This document shows positions 1 through 8,632 of a DNA stretch of 64,000 nt, piece after piece. Within the stretch, counting starts at the first letter, position 1. Each line of letters opens with the position of its first letter. The position numbers and the translations under genes are program-made. Location: NCBI GenBank assembly GCA_024123955.1, contig CP099652.1:5456001-5520000 (forward strand), read 5' to 3'. Source of the stretch: Oxalobacteraceae bacterium OTU3CINTB1. GTDB lineage: Bacteria > Pseudomonadota > Gammaproteobacteria > Burkholderiales > Burkholderiaceae_D. The notes under the pieces are model-generated. The model searched no databases, was not told where the DNA came from, and saw nothing but the letters and a program-made list of their open reading frames with translations.

Positions 1-1220
1 CTGGTGCCGGCGGCCACGCTGCCGCTGCGGCGGTCGCGGAACACGTTCGCCTGCAGCGACAGGTTGCGCCATGGCCGGTAGGTCACACCGGCCGACACCA
101 GGTTACTGGTGTCGCTCAGCTGCGACGGCGACAGCAGCACGCCCGACAGCGAATACGGGGCGAAGTCGCGTTTCTCGTGCTTGTAGTTGGCGGTGGCGTC
201 GATCTTGGCGGTCGCCGCCCAGGTCGCGCCCAGAGCGATGCCCTTGATCAGCGCGCTGTTGACGAAGGCGCCCTCGGTGGCGCCGTACTCGCGGTACAGC
301 TGGGCGTTGAGCTTGACCTGCTGCGTCGGCGCGGTGCCCACGATCAGCCGGCCGTTGGTGCCGCGGTCGTCGCGGGCGCGGAAGAAATCGTGTTTGCGCT
401 GCACGAAGCCGCCCAGGAAGTTGACCTGGGTGGCGCCCGAGACGAGCCACAGGATGTTGAGCTTTTGCTCGTCCTGGGTGTAGCCGTTGTCGCTGAAGCC
501 GAGCGTCTCCTGGAACGGATAGCTGCCCTTGAGCCGGCGCAGCTGCACGCCGATGGTGCTGCCGCTGGCGGCCAGGTAGTCGATGCCGGTCATCACCGAG
601 GTTTCGGTGCGGTCGTTCTGGCGCTGCGAGCGCAACTCGTAGGTGTAGCGTTCGCGGTTGTAGCCGGCGCGCAGGCGCCAGCTGGGGTGGTAGCGCCAGT
701 TGCCGTCGGCGTATTCGCGCCGCACCTTGCGCAGATTGCGCTCGGAGGTGACGCTGAAGTCGGAGAACGGCGCCAGCACCTCGCTGTAGGCGGCGCCGAC
801 GTGGCCGTCAAGGTGGTTGCCGAGGAACCAGCCCCAGTCGCCGTTGAGGTCCTTGCCGGTATAGTCGAGCTGGTCGTTGTGCTCGAAGCTCACGCGCGAA
901 AACTTGGCCATGCCGGTCAGCAGCTGGCGCCCGACGGGCCGCTCGAACGACGCGCCGGCGATCAGGCTGCGGAAGGTGTCGGACCCGTGCTCGACGTTGC
1001 CGATGGTGTCATCGGACAGGCGGAACAGGTTGTCGTCGTGGTTGAGCGCGACGCTGACGAACGGGTGCACGGTATCGGACAACTCGGCCCAGGCCGGCGC
1101 GCTCAACAGCACTCCGGACAGCAATACCGTGCCTGCGCGCAACACCAGCGCGGACTGGGACGCACCCGGGGCCGGGAGCGCGACGCGTGGGTCTTGATCG
1201 TTTCGTAAATTTTTCAACAT
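1..1220 (-). CDS. epsL: EpsL-type outer-membrane protein of exopolysaccharide export (partial)
   Basis: The 3' end lies beyond the window start, so about 406 N-terminal codons are visible. The start is ATG at 1220, preceded by AAGAAG. An N-terminal hydrophobic stretch (about residues 28-45, ending SAPAWA) looks like a signal peptide. The mature part begins VSVALNHDDNLFRLSDD. Beyond that it is a run of alternating polar and aromatic strands (for example WRYHPSWRLRAGYNRERYTYE), as expected for an outer-membrane beta barrel. This start and layout match the EpsL family, found with PEP-CTERM/XrtB exopolysaccharide clusters in betaproteobacteria, where it is thought to form or support the export pore. 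The rest of that cluster would lie left of the window and cannot be seen. It could also be another putative porin of the same fold. Confidence 0.6.
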   Translation of the reverse strand, partial: MLKNLRNDQDPRVALPAPGASQSALVLRAGTVLLSGVLLSAPAWAELSDTVHPFVSVALNHDDNLFRLSDDTIGNVEHGSDTFRSLIAGASFERPVGRQLLTGMAKFSRVSFEHNDQLDYTGKDLNGDWGWFLGNHLDGHVGAAYSEVLAPFSDFSVTSERNLRKVRREYADGNWRYHPSWRLRAGYNRERYTYELRSQRQNDRTETSVMTGIDYLAASGSTIGVQLRRLKGSYPFQETLGFSDNGYTQDEQKLNILWLVSGATQVNFLGGFVQRKHDFFRARDDRGTNGRLIVGTAPTQQVKLNAQLYREYGATEGAFVNSALIKGIALGATWAATAKIDATANYKHEKRDFAPYSLSGVLLSPSQLSDTSNLVSAGVTYRPWRNLSLQANVFRDRRSGSVAAGT

Positions 1221-1749
1221 TATTCTTCTTAGGTTAGAGCCACCGGGCGGTCGGCCAAGTCGCGCGGACTCGCCATGACGCTACCAATACGACCAGTTGA
1301 CCGGTGAAAATTATCCAAGCGCCCAATAGCCCATTGGTCACCCCATGTCCAACAATTGCCGAAAATAATATCACTGCGCATGCACAACAACGTGCTCGCT
1401 GGCAAGGCAATCGTGCGGCCAGCCACCGATTATGTTCGACACCGAATAATAACACCGTAACAACAATCACCCGCGTTTTCGCAGATGGGGAATCGACGTT
1501 CCATCCGTTGGAAGTCTATATCCTGCGCAACAGAAATGACCACACATCAACTTGCACCGCGTCCGCGCCGGTACCGCCGCCGCGCCGGCCGGATGCAGCG
1601 AGGGCCGCCGCCGCGGAGCGCGATGCTGCGCTGCAGCGCGTCCGGCGCCGGGAATAATCGCCCCGCCCGCCTTCGGGCCCGCGGCTATTATATTAAAATC
1701 ATTGTAATCTGACTACATTCACACGAACTTTTTTATTGCCCTGCACAAA
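1221..1749. other. Intergenic region between epsL and uup
   Basis: About 530 bases, more AT-rich than the neighbouring genes, probably holding the promoter of epsL. One reading frame on the minus strand (1234-1470, GTG start, 78 codons) would encode two hydrophobic segments and ends within the epsL ribosome-binding region. It has no clear ribosome-binding site and no recognisable family, so I do not call it as a gene. I see no clear sigma-70 or RpoN promoter and no terminator. Confidence 0.5.
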
Positions 1750-3657
1750 TCAGCCTTTGCGCGCCTCGATCTGCTCCCATTTCTCCAGCGCCTCCAGCAA
1801 CAGGCCCTCGATTTCCTCGACCCGGGCATGCACCCGCTTGGACTCGGCCGCGTTCTTTTTATAGAAGTCGGGATCGGACAGTTGCAGGGTCAGCGCGCTC
1901 TGCTCGTCCTCGAGCGCGGCAATCTGCTTGGGCAGCTCGTCGAGCTCGCGCTGCTCCTTGAAGCTGAGCTTTTTGGCCTTGACGGCGGGCGCCGCCATGG
2001 TCGAGACCGGCTCGGCCGCCTTCACGGCGGCGGCCGGCCTGGCCTTGGGCGCGGCGGCCACGGTGTCGCGCACCCGCTCCCAGTCGCTATAGCCGCCGAC
2101 GAACTCGCGCCACTGGCCCTGCCCTTCGGCGACGATGACCTGGGTGACGACGTTGTCGAGGAAGGTGCGGTCGTGGCTGACCAGGAACACGGTGCCGGTG
2201 TATTCCTCAAGCAACTCCTCCAGCAGCTCCAAGGTGTCGATGTCCAGATCGTTGGTCGGTTCGTCGAGCACCAGGCAGTTGGCCGGCTTGGCGAACAGGC
2301 GCGCCAGCAGCAGGCGGTTGCGCTCGCCGCCGGAGAGCGACTTGACCGGCGAACGCGAGCGCTCGGGCGAGAACAGGAAGTCGTTCAGATAGCTCATCGA
2401 GTGCTTGCGCTGGCCGTTGACCTCTACCCAGTCGCTGCCCGGCGAGATGGTGTCGATCAGGCTGGCCTCCTCGTTGAGCTGGGTGCGCATCTGGTCGAAG
2501 TACGCCACCTGCAGCTTGGTGCCCAGGCGGGCGCTGCCCTCGTCCGGCGTCAGTTCGCCCAGGATCATCTTGAGCAGGGTGGTCTTGCCGGCGCCGTTGG
2601 CGCCGATCAGGCCGACCTTGTCGCCGCGCAGGATGGTGCCGGTGAAGTTGTCGACGATGACCCGGTCGCCGAAGCGCTTGCTGACGTTTTCGAGCTCGGC
2701 GACGATCTTGCCCGAGCGCTCGCCCGAACCGACCTCCAGCTTGACCTGGCCCTGCTGTTCGCGGCGCGCCGAGCGCTGCAGGCGCAGCGCCTCGAGGCGG
2801 CGCACGCGGCCCTCGTCGCGCACGCGGCGCGCCTTGACGCCCTTGCGTATCCACACCTCCTCCTGCGCCAGGAACTTGTCGAACTTGGCGTTTTCCACTT
2901 CCTCGTTCTCCAGTTGCTCGGCCTTGCGGCTCTGGTAGGTGGTGAAGTTGCCCGGGTACGACAGCAGGCGGCCGCGGTCGAGCTCGATGATGCGGGTGGC
3001 GACGTTGTCGAGGAAGGAGCGGTCGTGGGTGATGAACAGCACGCTGCCCTTGAAGTCGCGCAGCAGGCCTTCAAGCCACAGGATGGAGCTGAAATCGAGA
3101 TGGTTGGTCGGTTCGTCGAGCAGCAGCACGTCCGGCGCCGACACCAGCGCGCGCGCCAGCGCCACGCGCTTTTGCATGCCGCCCGAGAGCGTCTTCATGA
3201 GCATGTCGCCGGTCAGGTTCAGCTTGTCGAGCACGGTTTCGACCTTGTTCGACAGGTTCCAGGCATCGCCGGCGTCGAGCTTGACCTGGATGTCGTGCAT
3301 GCGCTCCATGACGGCGTCGTCGTTACCCTGGCCGAACTGACCGGTGAGCGCGTCGTATTCCTTCAGCAGCGCCGGCAGTTCGCCCATGCCGGCGGCCACG
3401 GCGTCGTGCACGTTCATCTCGGGATCGAACACCGGTTCCTGCTCGACGTAGGCGATCTGGAGGTTTTGTTGCATCACCAGCAAGCCGTCGTCGAGCTTGA
3501 AGCGGCCGGAGATCACCTTCAGCAGCGACGACTTGCCGGTGCCGTTGCGGCCGATCAGGCCGACGCGCTCGCCGGACTCCAAAGAAAATTCCGCATGGTC
3601 GAGCAGCGCGACGTGGCCGAACGCCAGTTGCGCCGATGAAAGAGAGATGACTGCCAT
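1750..3657 (-). CDS. uup: ABC-F family ATPase Uup
   Basis: 635 residues with two ABC ATPase domains and no membrane segments. Domain 1 has Walker A GRNGTGKS (36-43), signature LSGGMQKR and Walker B LLLDEPTNHLD. Domain 2 repeats these as GANGAGKT, LSGGERNR and LVLDEPTNDLD. A charged linker joins the domains. The C-terminal ~90 residues form the coiled coil typical of Uup (FKEQRELDELPKQIAALEDE), which in E. coli Uup binds DNA and ribosomes. ABC-F proteins act on the ribosome rather than in transport. Uup also affects transposon excision and branched-DNA processing. No strong ribosome-binding site precedes the ATG. The gene diverges from the tRNA at 3823. Other ABC-F members (EttA, YheS) lack this C-terminal extension or differ in length. 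Confidence 0.93.
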   Translation of the reverse strand: MAVISLSSAQLAFGHVALLDHAEFSLESGERVGLIGRNGTGKSSLLKVISGRFKLDDGLLVMQQNLQIAYVEQEPVFDPEMNVHDAVAAGMGELPALLKEYDALTGQFGQGNDDAVMERMHDIQVKLDAGDAWNLSNKVETVLDKLNLTGDMLMKTLSGGMQKRVALARALVSAPDVLLLDEPTNHLDFSSILWLEGLLRDFKGSVLFITHDRSFLDNVATRIIELDRGRLLSYPGNFTTYQSRKAEQLENEEVENAKFDKFLAQEEVWIRKGVKARRVRDEGRVRRLEALRLQRSARREQQGQVKLEVGSGERSGKIVAELENVSKRFGDRVIVDNFTGTILRGDKVGLIGANGAGKTTLLKMILGELTPDEGSARLGTKLQVAYFDQMRTQLNEEASLIDTISPGSDWVEVNGQRKHSMSYLNDFLFSPERSRSPVKSLSGGERNRLLLARLFAKPANCLVLDEPTNDLDIDTLELLEELLEEYTGTVFLVSHDRTFLDNVVTQVIVAEGQGQWREFVGGYSDWERVRDTVAAAPKARPAAAVKAAEPVSTMAAPAVKAKKLSFKEQRELDELPKQIAALEDEQSALTLQLSDPDFYKKNAAESKRVHARVEEIEGLLLEALEKWEQIEARKG

Positions 3658-3796
3658 ATAAGTAATAGATGATCGGCGGCCGGCGCGTGGCGCCGGGCGA
3701 GCCGGTGGTTTGGATGGAAAGCAGCATTGTACCCATACTGGACGGCCAGCAGGCGGATTCCGCGCCCAAATTCCGCCGGCCGCCCCGGCGCTGGGC

Positions 3797-3802
3797 TATA
3801 AT
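3797..3802 (+). promoter_or_regulatory. -10 box of the tRNA-Arg promoter
   Basis: A perfect TATAAT lies 21 bases before the tRNA 5' end. The -35 region is GC-rich and not clearly recognisable. Confidence 0.5.
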
Positions 3803-3822
3803 GGCGCTCGCTTCACGGCGTC

Positions 3823-3897
3823 CTCCCCGTAGCACAATGGATAGTGCACATGCCTCCTAAGCGTGGGATACTGGTTCGATTCCAGTCGGGGGGACCA
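3823..3897 (+). tRNA. tRNA-Arg (anticodon CCU)
   Basis: The cloverleaf can be drawn directly. Acceptor stem CTCCCCG pairs with CGGGGGG, with one T-G wobble. D-arm is GCAC/GTGC. Anticodon stem is CATGC/GCGTG around loop CTCCTAA, giving anticodon CCT. T-arm is ACTGG/CCAGT around TTCGATT. Discriminator A and an encoded CCA follow. Its 3' end is the integration site of the adjacent island. The 14 bases from 3878 recur at 16990, so the copy next to the integrase keeps an intact tRNA. The exact 5' end could be one or two bases further left. Confidence 0.95.
3878..3897 (+). repeat. attL of the genomic island (tRNA 3' end)
   Basis: GATTCCAGTCGGGG at 3878-3891 recurs at 16990-17003. In the tRNA it is followed by GGACCA and in the right copy by ACCA, a two-base difference. 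Tyrosine integrases commonly target tRNA 3' ends in this way. Confidence 0.85.
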
Positions 3898-3928
3898 ACA
3901 ACTAGTTCTAAGAAGTCCTACCGAATCC

Positions 3929-3971
3929 AACAAACCCGCCTCCGTCATAGGAGCGCGGGTTTTTTGTTGTC
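3929..3971. terminator. Rho-independent terminator after tRNA-Arg
   Basis: ACCCGC-CTCC, a six-base loop, then GGAG-C-GCGGGT followed by TTTTTT. The stem continues outwards as CAACAAA...TTTGTTG, so it could work in both directions, ending tRNA transcription and shielding the integrase. Confidence 0.8.
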
Positions 3972-3997
3972 CAATGCATTCCGAAGGCGTAGCATCG

Positions 3998-4060
3998 GAT
4001 ACCATCATTTTCCTGGTATTTTTGTTGGTACCTCTTTCGAACCCAAAACCAGATACCAAC
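3998..4060. promoter_or_regulatory. Candidate integrase arm-type sites, left end
   Basis: Four copies of a motif close to G(A/T)TGGTA(C/T) occur: inverted at 3998-4007 and 4052-4060, direct at about 4013-4018 and 4024-4032. The same motif occurs twice 12 bp apart at the other island end (16934-16953). This distribution suggests integrase arm-binding sites that may also autoregulate the integrase promoter. Confidence 0.45.
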
Positions 4061-4071
4061 ACGGAGGCATC

Positions 4072-5286
4072 ATGGCTCTAACAGACACATTCGTCCGACA
4101 GGTGAAGTACATCGGCGCACCAGCAGGCGAGAAGTACACGGACGGATACGGCATGTTCCTTCTGGTGAAGGCATCAGGCAAGTACTGGCGCATGAACTAT
4201 CGTTTTGCTGAGAAACAAAAAACCTTGGCGCTAGGCGTCTATCCAGCGGTCACCCTTGCCAAGGCGCGTAAGCGTCGGGAGGAAGCACGAGAACTACTTG
4301 CGGATGGCATCGACCCTAGCCAAGCAAAACAAGACGACAAGCGTACCAAGGTTTCGGCTGCCGCGCACACCTTTGAAATCGTGGCCAGAGAATGGTTAGC
4401 CAAGACTGCGCCTGACCGTGCATCCAACACCCAAGCGAAAGTGGCGAACTGGCTGAACAACAATGTTTTTCCATTCATCGGAAAGAAACCGATTTCTGCG
4501 ATTTCTCCGCGTGACGTGCTGTTGACCGTACAAAAAATCGAAGATCGCGGTGCAGTCGATTCGGCGCATCGCGTCAAACAGATTTGCGGACAAGTGTTCC
4601 GCTACGCTGTAGCCAGTGGGTTCGCCAGCCGTGACGTTACTGCTGACCTGAAGGGCGCTCTGGCAGTGCCGGAAAAGGGGCACTTTGCTGCGATCACAGA
4701 ACCCAAACAGGTAGGCGCCCTATTGCGCTCCATTCACGACTACGGCGGCCATCCGTACGCGACAGCAGCATTGAAACTGTCGCCGCTGGTGTTCGTTCGC
4801 CCAGGCGAATTGCGCGCCGCAGAGTGGGCCGAGATGGATTTAGACGCAGCGGAGTGGCGCATACCCAGCCACAAAATGAAAATGGACAACGATCACATCG
4901 TGCCGCTTTCAACACAGGCCATGGAAATCCTACGTTCGGTATTACCTTTGTCCGGCCACGCGAGGTTCGTCTTCCCCAGCATCAGAACCACAGATCGATG
5001 CATGAGCGAAAACACCGTTAACGCTGCGCTACGGGCCCTGGGATATAGCAAAGAAGTGATGACTGCTCACGGCTTCCGTGCCATGGCGCGCACCATTATG
5101 GACGAGGTGCTTGGTGAACGTATCGATTTAATTGAGCATCAACTAGCTCATGCGGTCAAGGATCCAAACGGTCGCGCTTATAACCGCACAGCCCATCTTC
5201 CAGCTCGTCGAGAAATGATGCAGCGGTGGGCAAATTACTTAGATAGCTTGAGAGACGGGGCGCAGGTCATTTCTATTCGAGGCTGA
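4072..5286 (+). CDS. int: Tyrosine recombinase (island integrase, DUF4102 arm-binding type)
   Basis: 404 residues. The start is ATG 4072, chosen because GGAGG stands just before it and the protein then begins MALTDTFVRQVKY, the usual start of the family. Residues 1-85 form the DUF4102 arm-type DNA-binding domain (DGYGMFLLVKASGKYWRMNY). Residues ~100-195 form the core-binding domain and ~205-385 the catalytic domain. Catalytic residues visible are R243 (FVRPGEL), H333 and R336 (AHGFR), and the nucleophile Y370 (RAYNRT). It cuts and joins the tRNA-Arg attachment site. P4-like integrases of this type stand next to the tRNA, as here. Confidence 0.95.
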   Translation: MALTDTFVRQVKYIGAPAGEKYTDGYGMFLLVKASGKYWRMNYRFAEKQKTLALGVYPAVTLAKARKRREEARELLADGIDPSQAKQDDKRTKVSAAAHTFEIVAREWLAKTAPDRASNTQAKVANWLNNNVFPFIGKKPISAISPRDVLLTVQKIEDRGAVDSAHRVKQICGQVFRYAVASGFASRDVTADLKGALAVPEKGHFAAITEPKQVGALLRSIHDYGGHPYATAALKLSPLVFVRPGELRAAEWAEMDLDAAEWRIPSHKMKMDNDHIVPLSTQAMEILRSVLPLSGHARFVFPSIRTTDRCMSENTVNAALRALGYSKEVMTAHGFRAMARTIMDEVLGERIDLIEHQLAHAVKDPNGRAYNRTAHLPARREMMQRWANYLDSLRDGAQVISIRG

Positions 5287-5294
5287 TAGCTAAC

Positions 5295-5942
5295 TCAGGT
5301 TAAATCGGACTCTGATGCGTCATCCAAATCGTCAAGGCTGTTTAAATAAGAAGCGATGACATCACCATGGCACGCTAAGGGTTTGCAATGACATGCAAGG
5401 CGATACCCTTTTAAAGAAAGCAGCGCCTTCTTTCTCTCGGGATCAGTCAATAGTTCTTTTTCAAAATATTCTTTGTACTTCCTAATAACATCCTCTCGTG
5501 TATCACCAACACCCCCTTTTCCAATCGGAAATGGATTACCCCAAGGGGTGCCTCGCCCAATGTAAACGTCGTACGGTTCATCTTTATCCTTGTTTCGGAC
5601 TTTTGTAATTTCGATCGGAACAATTCTCAGCTGTTTTTTTAAAAGCTTTGCTGTAAAAATAACGTCGGATAAATCTTCACCATCCCAAAAAATTATGACA
5701 TGGGTAAATTGAGCAAGTTTTCTCTTTAAAGAAAGGCGTGGAATTGCATCAATCTGCTGCACTGACATACCTAGTTCAGAGAAGTAAGAGCTAGCAATAG
5801 ATTTTGCATCCTGCATGACCGTAATTTCGTCCGCCTGAAGAGCAGACAGCAATCTCTCGATTTTGCTAGCAAAGAAGCCACGAAAACCGAAGCCTTTAGG
5901 AAGACCTATCAGTAAGGAAGATGTTTGATGTGTGTATTGCAT
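5295..5942 (-). CDS. SLOG-like Rossmann domain fused to DUF4326
   Basis: 215 residues. The N-terminal half (about 8-115) begins LLIGLPKGFGF and contains THVIIFWDGEDLSD, which resembles the ligand-binding core of SLOG/YspA (DUF2493-like) Rossmann proteins. The C-terminal half (about 125-205) is DUF4326, with YIGRGTPWGNPFPIG and a histidine/cysteine cluster LACHCKPLACHGDVIA. Both domains have been predicted, by comparative genomics, to sense or process nucleotides in conflict systems. No biochemical activity is established to my knowledge. It is the last gene of a three-gene minus-strand operon, nine bases after the DUF488 gene. GC content is well below that of the chromosome. The SLOG assignment is by motif and should be checked with profile searches. 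Confidence 0.75.
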   Translation of the reverse strand: MQYTHQTSSLLIGLPKGFGFRGFFASKIERLLSALQADEITVMQDAKSIASSYFSELGMSVQQIDAIPRLSLKRKLAQFTHVIIFWDGEDLSDVIFTAKLLKKQLRIVPIEITKVRNKDKDEPYDVYIGRGTPWGNPFPIGKGGVGDTREDVIRKYKEYFEKELLTDPERKKALLSLKGYRLACHCKPLACHGDVIASYLNSLDDLDDASESDLT

Positions 5943-5951
5943 TACTACTAC

Positions 5952-6395
5952 CTAGAAAAGATGCTTTATCTCTAAGGGGGCACTCCAGCAAGAATTTAAG
6001 TATTCCAAAGCGATACGCCTGTGACAATGATGAGGCTTGTGCTCACTGCACATTAAACATCCATCTGTAATTAAATTTGGATCGATCCGTTTCTCGATTG
6101 AACGTTTCGCCATCAACTCGGTATATAAATATTCATACCGCGCCCAATCAATCAGCTTGTTTCGGTAATCTTTTAGCATTGCAGGCTCAGGAGCCAAATC
6201 AGGCAACTCTATGTACTCGATATCGCAAATTTCCTTTAGGAAGTATCGCAAATCCTCGCGTTTGGCAAAACCTGCCAACTGTGAAGTTTTGTTTAATCGG
6301 ACGTCTATCAATTTTTTGGCTGACGAATTTTTCAGCAGAGAGAAAAAACTCTCCGCTGTTTTTTCGGTAAAGCCGATTGTGAATACTTTACTCAT
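5952..6395 (-). CDS. DUF488 family protein
   Basis: 147 residues. The start MSKVFTIGFTEKTAESFFSLL is the beta-alpha unit typical of DUF488 (TIGxxxxS/TxxxF). LIDVRLNK and YIELPDLAPEP match its central strands. The tail CSEHKPHHCHRRIALEYL carries the family's Cys-His motif (usually CxExxxxxCHR). DUF488 proteins have no settled function but recur in defence and nucleotide-related neighbourhoods. It starts one base after the dual-OB gene and is followed closely by SLOG-DUF4326, so the three are almost certainly cotranscribed. Its C-terminal Cys/His motif resembles the one at the end of DUF4326, suggesting related chemistry or metal binding. Confidence 0.85.
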   Translation of the reverse strand: MSKVFTIGFTEKTAESFFSLLKNSSAKKLIDVRLNKTSQLAGFAKREDLRYFLKEICDIEYIELPDLAPEPAMLKDYRNKLIDWARYEYLYTELMAKRSIEKRIDPNLITDGCLMCSEHKPHHCHRRIALEYLNSCWSAPLEIKHLF

Positions 6396-6396
6396 T

Positions 6397-7098
6397 TTAG
6401 TATTTTCGAATTATCTTTTGATAATCTGGGAAAGTGAAAATTCCATTAATCTGAAGCCAATATCCCGCACGTGAATCCGGTGCCTGATAATGACGGCTAA
6501 GCCCGATACGCAAGTACAAACGCTCTTGGTCTGCAATAAACTCGTTCACTTCGTCAATGCTCATGCGACGTTTCTGTGGATTGCCGACATAGTCAAAAAA
6601 ACCAAGATCAGTGATCGGAAGGTAGCGGAAGATCTGCCCAGCATCATCAACGACGGTTGCTTTGACGCCTTCACCATTGTAACCCGCTAAGATGGAGATT
6701 TGATGCGGTCTGATTGCTAGGGTGATGATCGAGCAGTCTGGTGCCGCAGTCAGAACCTTATCGTTAACCGCCATTCCGAACCCGTCCGCAACGGTCCGCA
6801 CCGCAGAGTTCCGCAAGACGGCTTCGAATTCATCGGAACTGCAAGAACCCACCATTTTTAAACTCGAAAAAACGTTGTCTTCGACATGGGGCGCGTGAAT
6901 CGGATTGGATGGGGTAAAGACACCCTCCAGTTTTGCCCCAGGTAGCAGACCAGCTTTTTTGCACTCTTCATAGGACAAATAGCCGGGCTTCCCTGCCCTC
7001 ATCGGCCGTATACATGTCTGACCATCCGCCGTTACGCCTGCCATGCATAGCAGATCGTTGTTCTTAAACCGTGTTAAGTCAGTGACAATGATTTCCAT
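6397..7098 (-). CDS. Dual-OB domain protein
   Basis: 233 residues, first gene of the three-gene operon. The start MEIIVTDLTRFKNNDLLCMAG...CIRPMR is the signature of the dual OB-fold (DuOB) family, often found beside DUF488 and DUF4326. OB folds usually bind nucleic acid or nucleotides, so a sensor or targeting role is plausible but not shown. The second part holds FRYLPITDLGFFDYVG and a C-terminal LRIGLSRHYQ...GYWLQINGIFTFPDY segment. A G-rich ribosome-binding site precedes ATG 7098. I recognise the family by its N-terminus and neighbours; confidence in a specific function is low. Confidence 0.7.
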   Translation of the reverse strand: MEIIVTDLTRFKNNDLLCMAGVTADGQTCIRPMRAGKPGYLSYEECKKAGLLPGAKLEGVFTPSNPIHAPHVEDNVFSSLKMVGSCSSDEFEAVLRNSAVRTVADGFGMAVNDKVLTAAPDCSIITLAIRPHQISILAGYNGEGVKATVVDDAGQIFRYLPITDLGFFDYVGNPQKRRMSIDEVNEFIADQERLYLRIGLSRHYQAPDSRAGYWLQINGIFTFPDYQKIIRKY

Positions 7099-7645
7099 TC
7101 TGCCCCCACCTGTTGAGTTATAGTTGCATTTATCATACGCTCAATCCTTGCGGAAAGTTTAGATTCTTTTAATTATTTTCCCGATGTCATGATTAGGTGG
7201 TTGGATCGCTGTGTAAAACTGGTAGTCGGAGCGGTACGCACTATCGTTTAACGTGAAAGAGATGACTGTAAGGACGTGACAATGCCCGCCCTGCGTCGAG
7301 CGTAGCCAATGTCGATAGCGTCGAGGCTCAAGCAGGGTTAGGCAGGAAGCCGAAGCGTTAGAGTGACTTGATCCAGCGGGGGGCGTTGCGGGCAACCGAG
7401 AGTGCTTCGTAATCGACGGTGCTGTCGCGGAAATGGCTGGCGCTTGCGAGCATGTGGAAGATGGTGCGCAAGATTTGTGGCCGATGGAGATGATTGTCTA
7501 TCTAAGGGTGTACCCAAATCGTTAATTCACCCCGAGGTACGCTGGTGTCAACGATGCGAGTGAGCGGGCAAACGCGCTTAATTCTTCTTGCCGACGCAAA
7601 TCTGTAGAGTAGAATGCTGCTACACAAAAATCAAATCCAGTCTAG
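7099..7645. other. Intergenic region with transposase debris
   Basis: About 550 bases between the dual-OB operon and the restriction gene. It should hold both outward promoters, though I see no convincing -35/-10 pair. The stretch 7328-7498 is a transposase remnant (separate entry). The rest has no recognisable gene. Confidence 0.5.
7328..7498 (-). pseudogene. Transposase C-terminal remnant
   Basis: In one minus-strand frame the bases read HRPQILRTIFHMLASAS and then FRDSTVDYEALSVARNAPRW, a stop, then RFGFLPNPA and a second stop. This looks like the tail of an insertion-sequence transposase, most like IS110-type, broken by an in-frame stop and lacking everything upstream. No terminal inverted repeats are evident. 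It is a scar of an earlier insertion in the island. The family assignment is from memory of similar tails and is uncertain. Confidence 0.45.
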
Positions 7646-8632
7646 ATGGCAACCTCAAAACCGCGAGCCCGAAAAGTGGCCCCTGTCCCTACAAGCGCGA
7701 TGGAGGCGTACAAGGCACTTCAAAAGTCCTTACAAATCCGTGCTGTTAGTGAGGACGAAGACGACACGACAACGGCAGAAGAAATCGACTTTTTGCACTC
7801 GAATCAAGCACCGCTTCTCTCGGCGTCCGTAAAATTTGCAATGACGGAGATTTCGCTAGCGGAGCGGCTGGGGTGTGTTTCGAAAGTGGCAGGCAAAAGG
7901 TATTTTGCATTCGAGCGCCGCACAGCTAGCGAAACGTTCCTAAGCCGCCCGGTTAACGAGGATCTGTTCTCGGATGATCTTGTCCCAGTCCTAGCGCTGT
8001 TTGAGACACTTGAGAATGCCCAAACTCATGAAGAGCTCAATGCGTCTCTAAGTGCCTGGGACTCCAATTTACTGCAGAAAACGCTCTACTCGATGGCGAT
8101 GTCATTCTGTTGTGCTATCGACATCCAAAAAACAGGTGACAAAAAGACTCCAGGAACGTTTTTTGAGTACTTTGTCGCCTATTTAATCTCACGCCGTCTA
8201 CGGGTCAATCCAGTTCGCCGCGTAGAAATAAGTAGTCGAGGCATCAATATTTCGTTGCCTACCGACTTCATTTTTGAGCCGGGTCATCGGTTAAGAAATC
8301 TCCACGTTCCGGTTAAGACATCTACACGTGAGCGAGTTATACAAGTGTGGGCACATCAGCGCGTAATCGATGGTACGCTAGGCCAAGGACGCTATCTAGG
8401 CACGCCGGTAATTCTTACCGAGACAAAACTCGATAAGAAAAAAATGGAAGTAGTTGAAATATGCCTACCTGAACAATGGCAAATTTACCAGGGGCATATT
8501 TCACAGTTATCTAGGATCTATTACTTGGATCTTCCCCAGCCTTACATGGATCTCAATACCAAGCTGCCCCCAATTTCAGTTAAGCCATTTGCAGAGTTTT
8601 TTTTCGAATCTGACGCTTTGGTCGGGGTTTGA
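7646..8632 (+). CDS. Putative type II restriction endonuclease
   Basis: 328 residues. The likely catalytic segment is residues 170-236: [13 protein letters not shown], then LPTDFIFEP, then [18 protein letters not shown]. The layout Glu - Asp - VxVK resembles restriction-type nuclease folds, with E174, D207 and K224 as candidate residues. The usual acidic residue two before the lysine is missing, so the active-site reading is tentative. The main support is context: the gene faces a DNA methyltransferase on the other strand and their 3' ends overlap by 53 bp. No strong ribosome-binding site is seen before ATG 7646. Codon use and GC content are island-like. It could also be an unrelated nuclease-fold toxin. 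Confidence 0.6.
   Translation: MATSKPRARKVAPVPTSAMEAYKALQKSLQIRAVSEDEDDTTTAEEIDFLHSNQAPLLSASVKFAMTEISLAERLGCVSKVAGKRYFAFERRTASETFLSRPVNEDLFSDDLVPVLALFETLENAQTHEELNASLSAWDSNLLQKTLYSMAMSFCCAIDIQKTGDKKTPGTFFEYFVAYLISRRLRVNPVRRVEISSRGINISLPTDFIFEPGHRLRNLHVPVKTSTRERVIQVWAHQRVIDGTLGQGRYLGTPVILTETKLDKKKMEVVEICLPEQWQIYQGHISQLSRIYYLDLPQPYMDLNTKLPPISVKPFAEFFFESDALVGV

Noticed and set aside
1234..1470. Small two-helix membrane protein on the minus strand
   Set aside because: GTG start without ribosome-binding site, no known family; kept only as a note in the intergenic entry.
1828..3639. Long plus-strand open frame opposite uup
   Set aside because: Shadow frame of a well-supported ABC-F gene, with no recognisable domain.
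3844..4071. Longer integrase start running through the tRNA
   Set aside because: That frame begins inside the tRNA; ATG 4072 has a strong ribosome-binding site and the normal family N-terminus.
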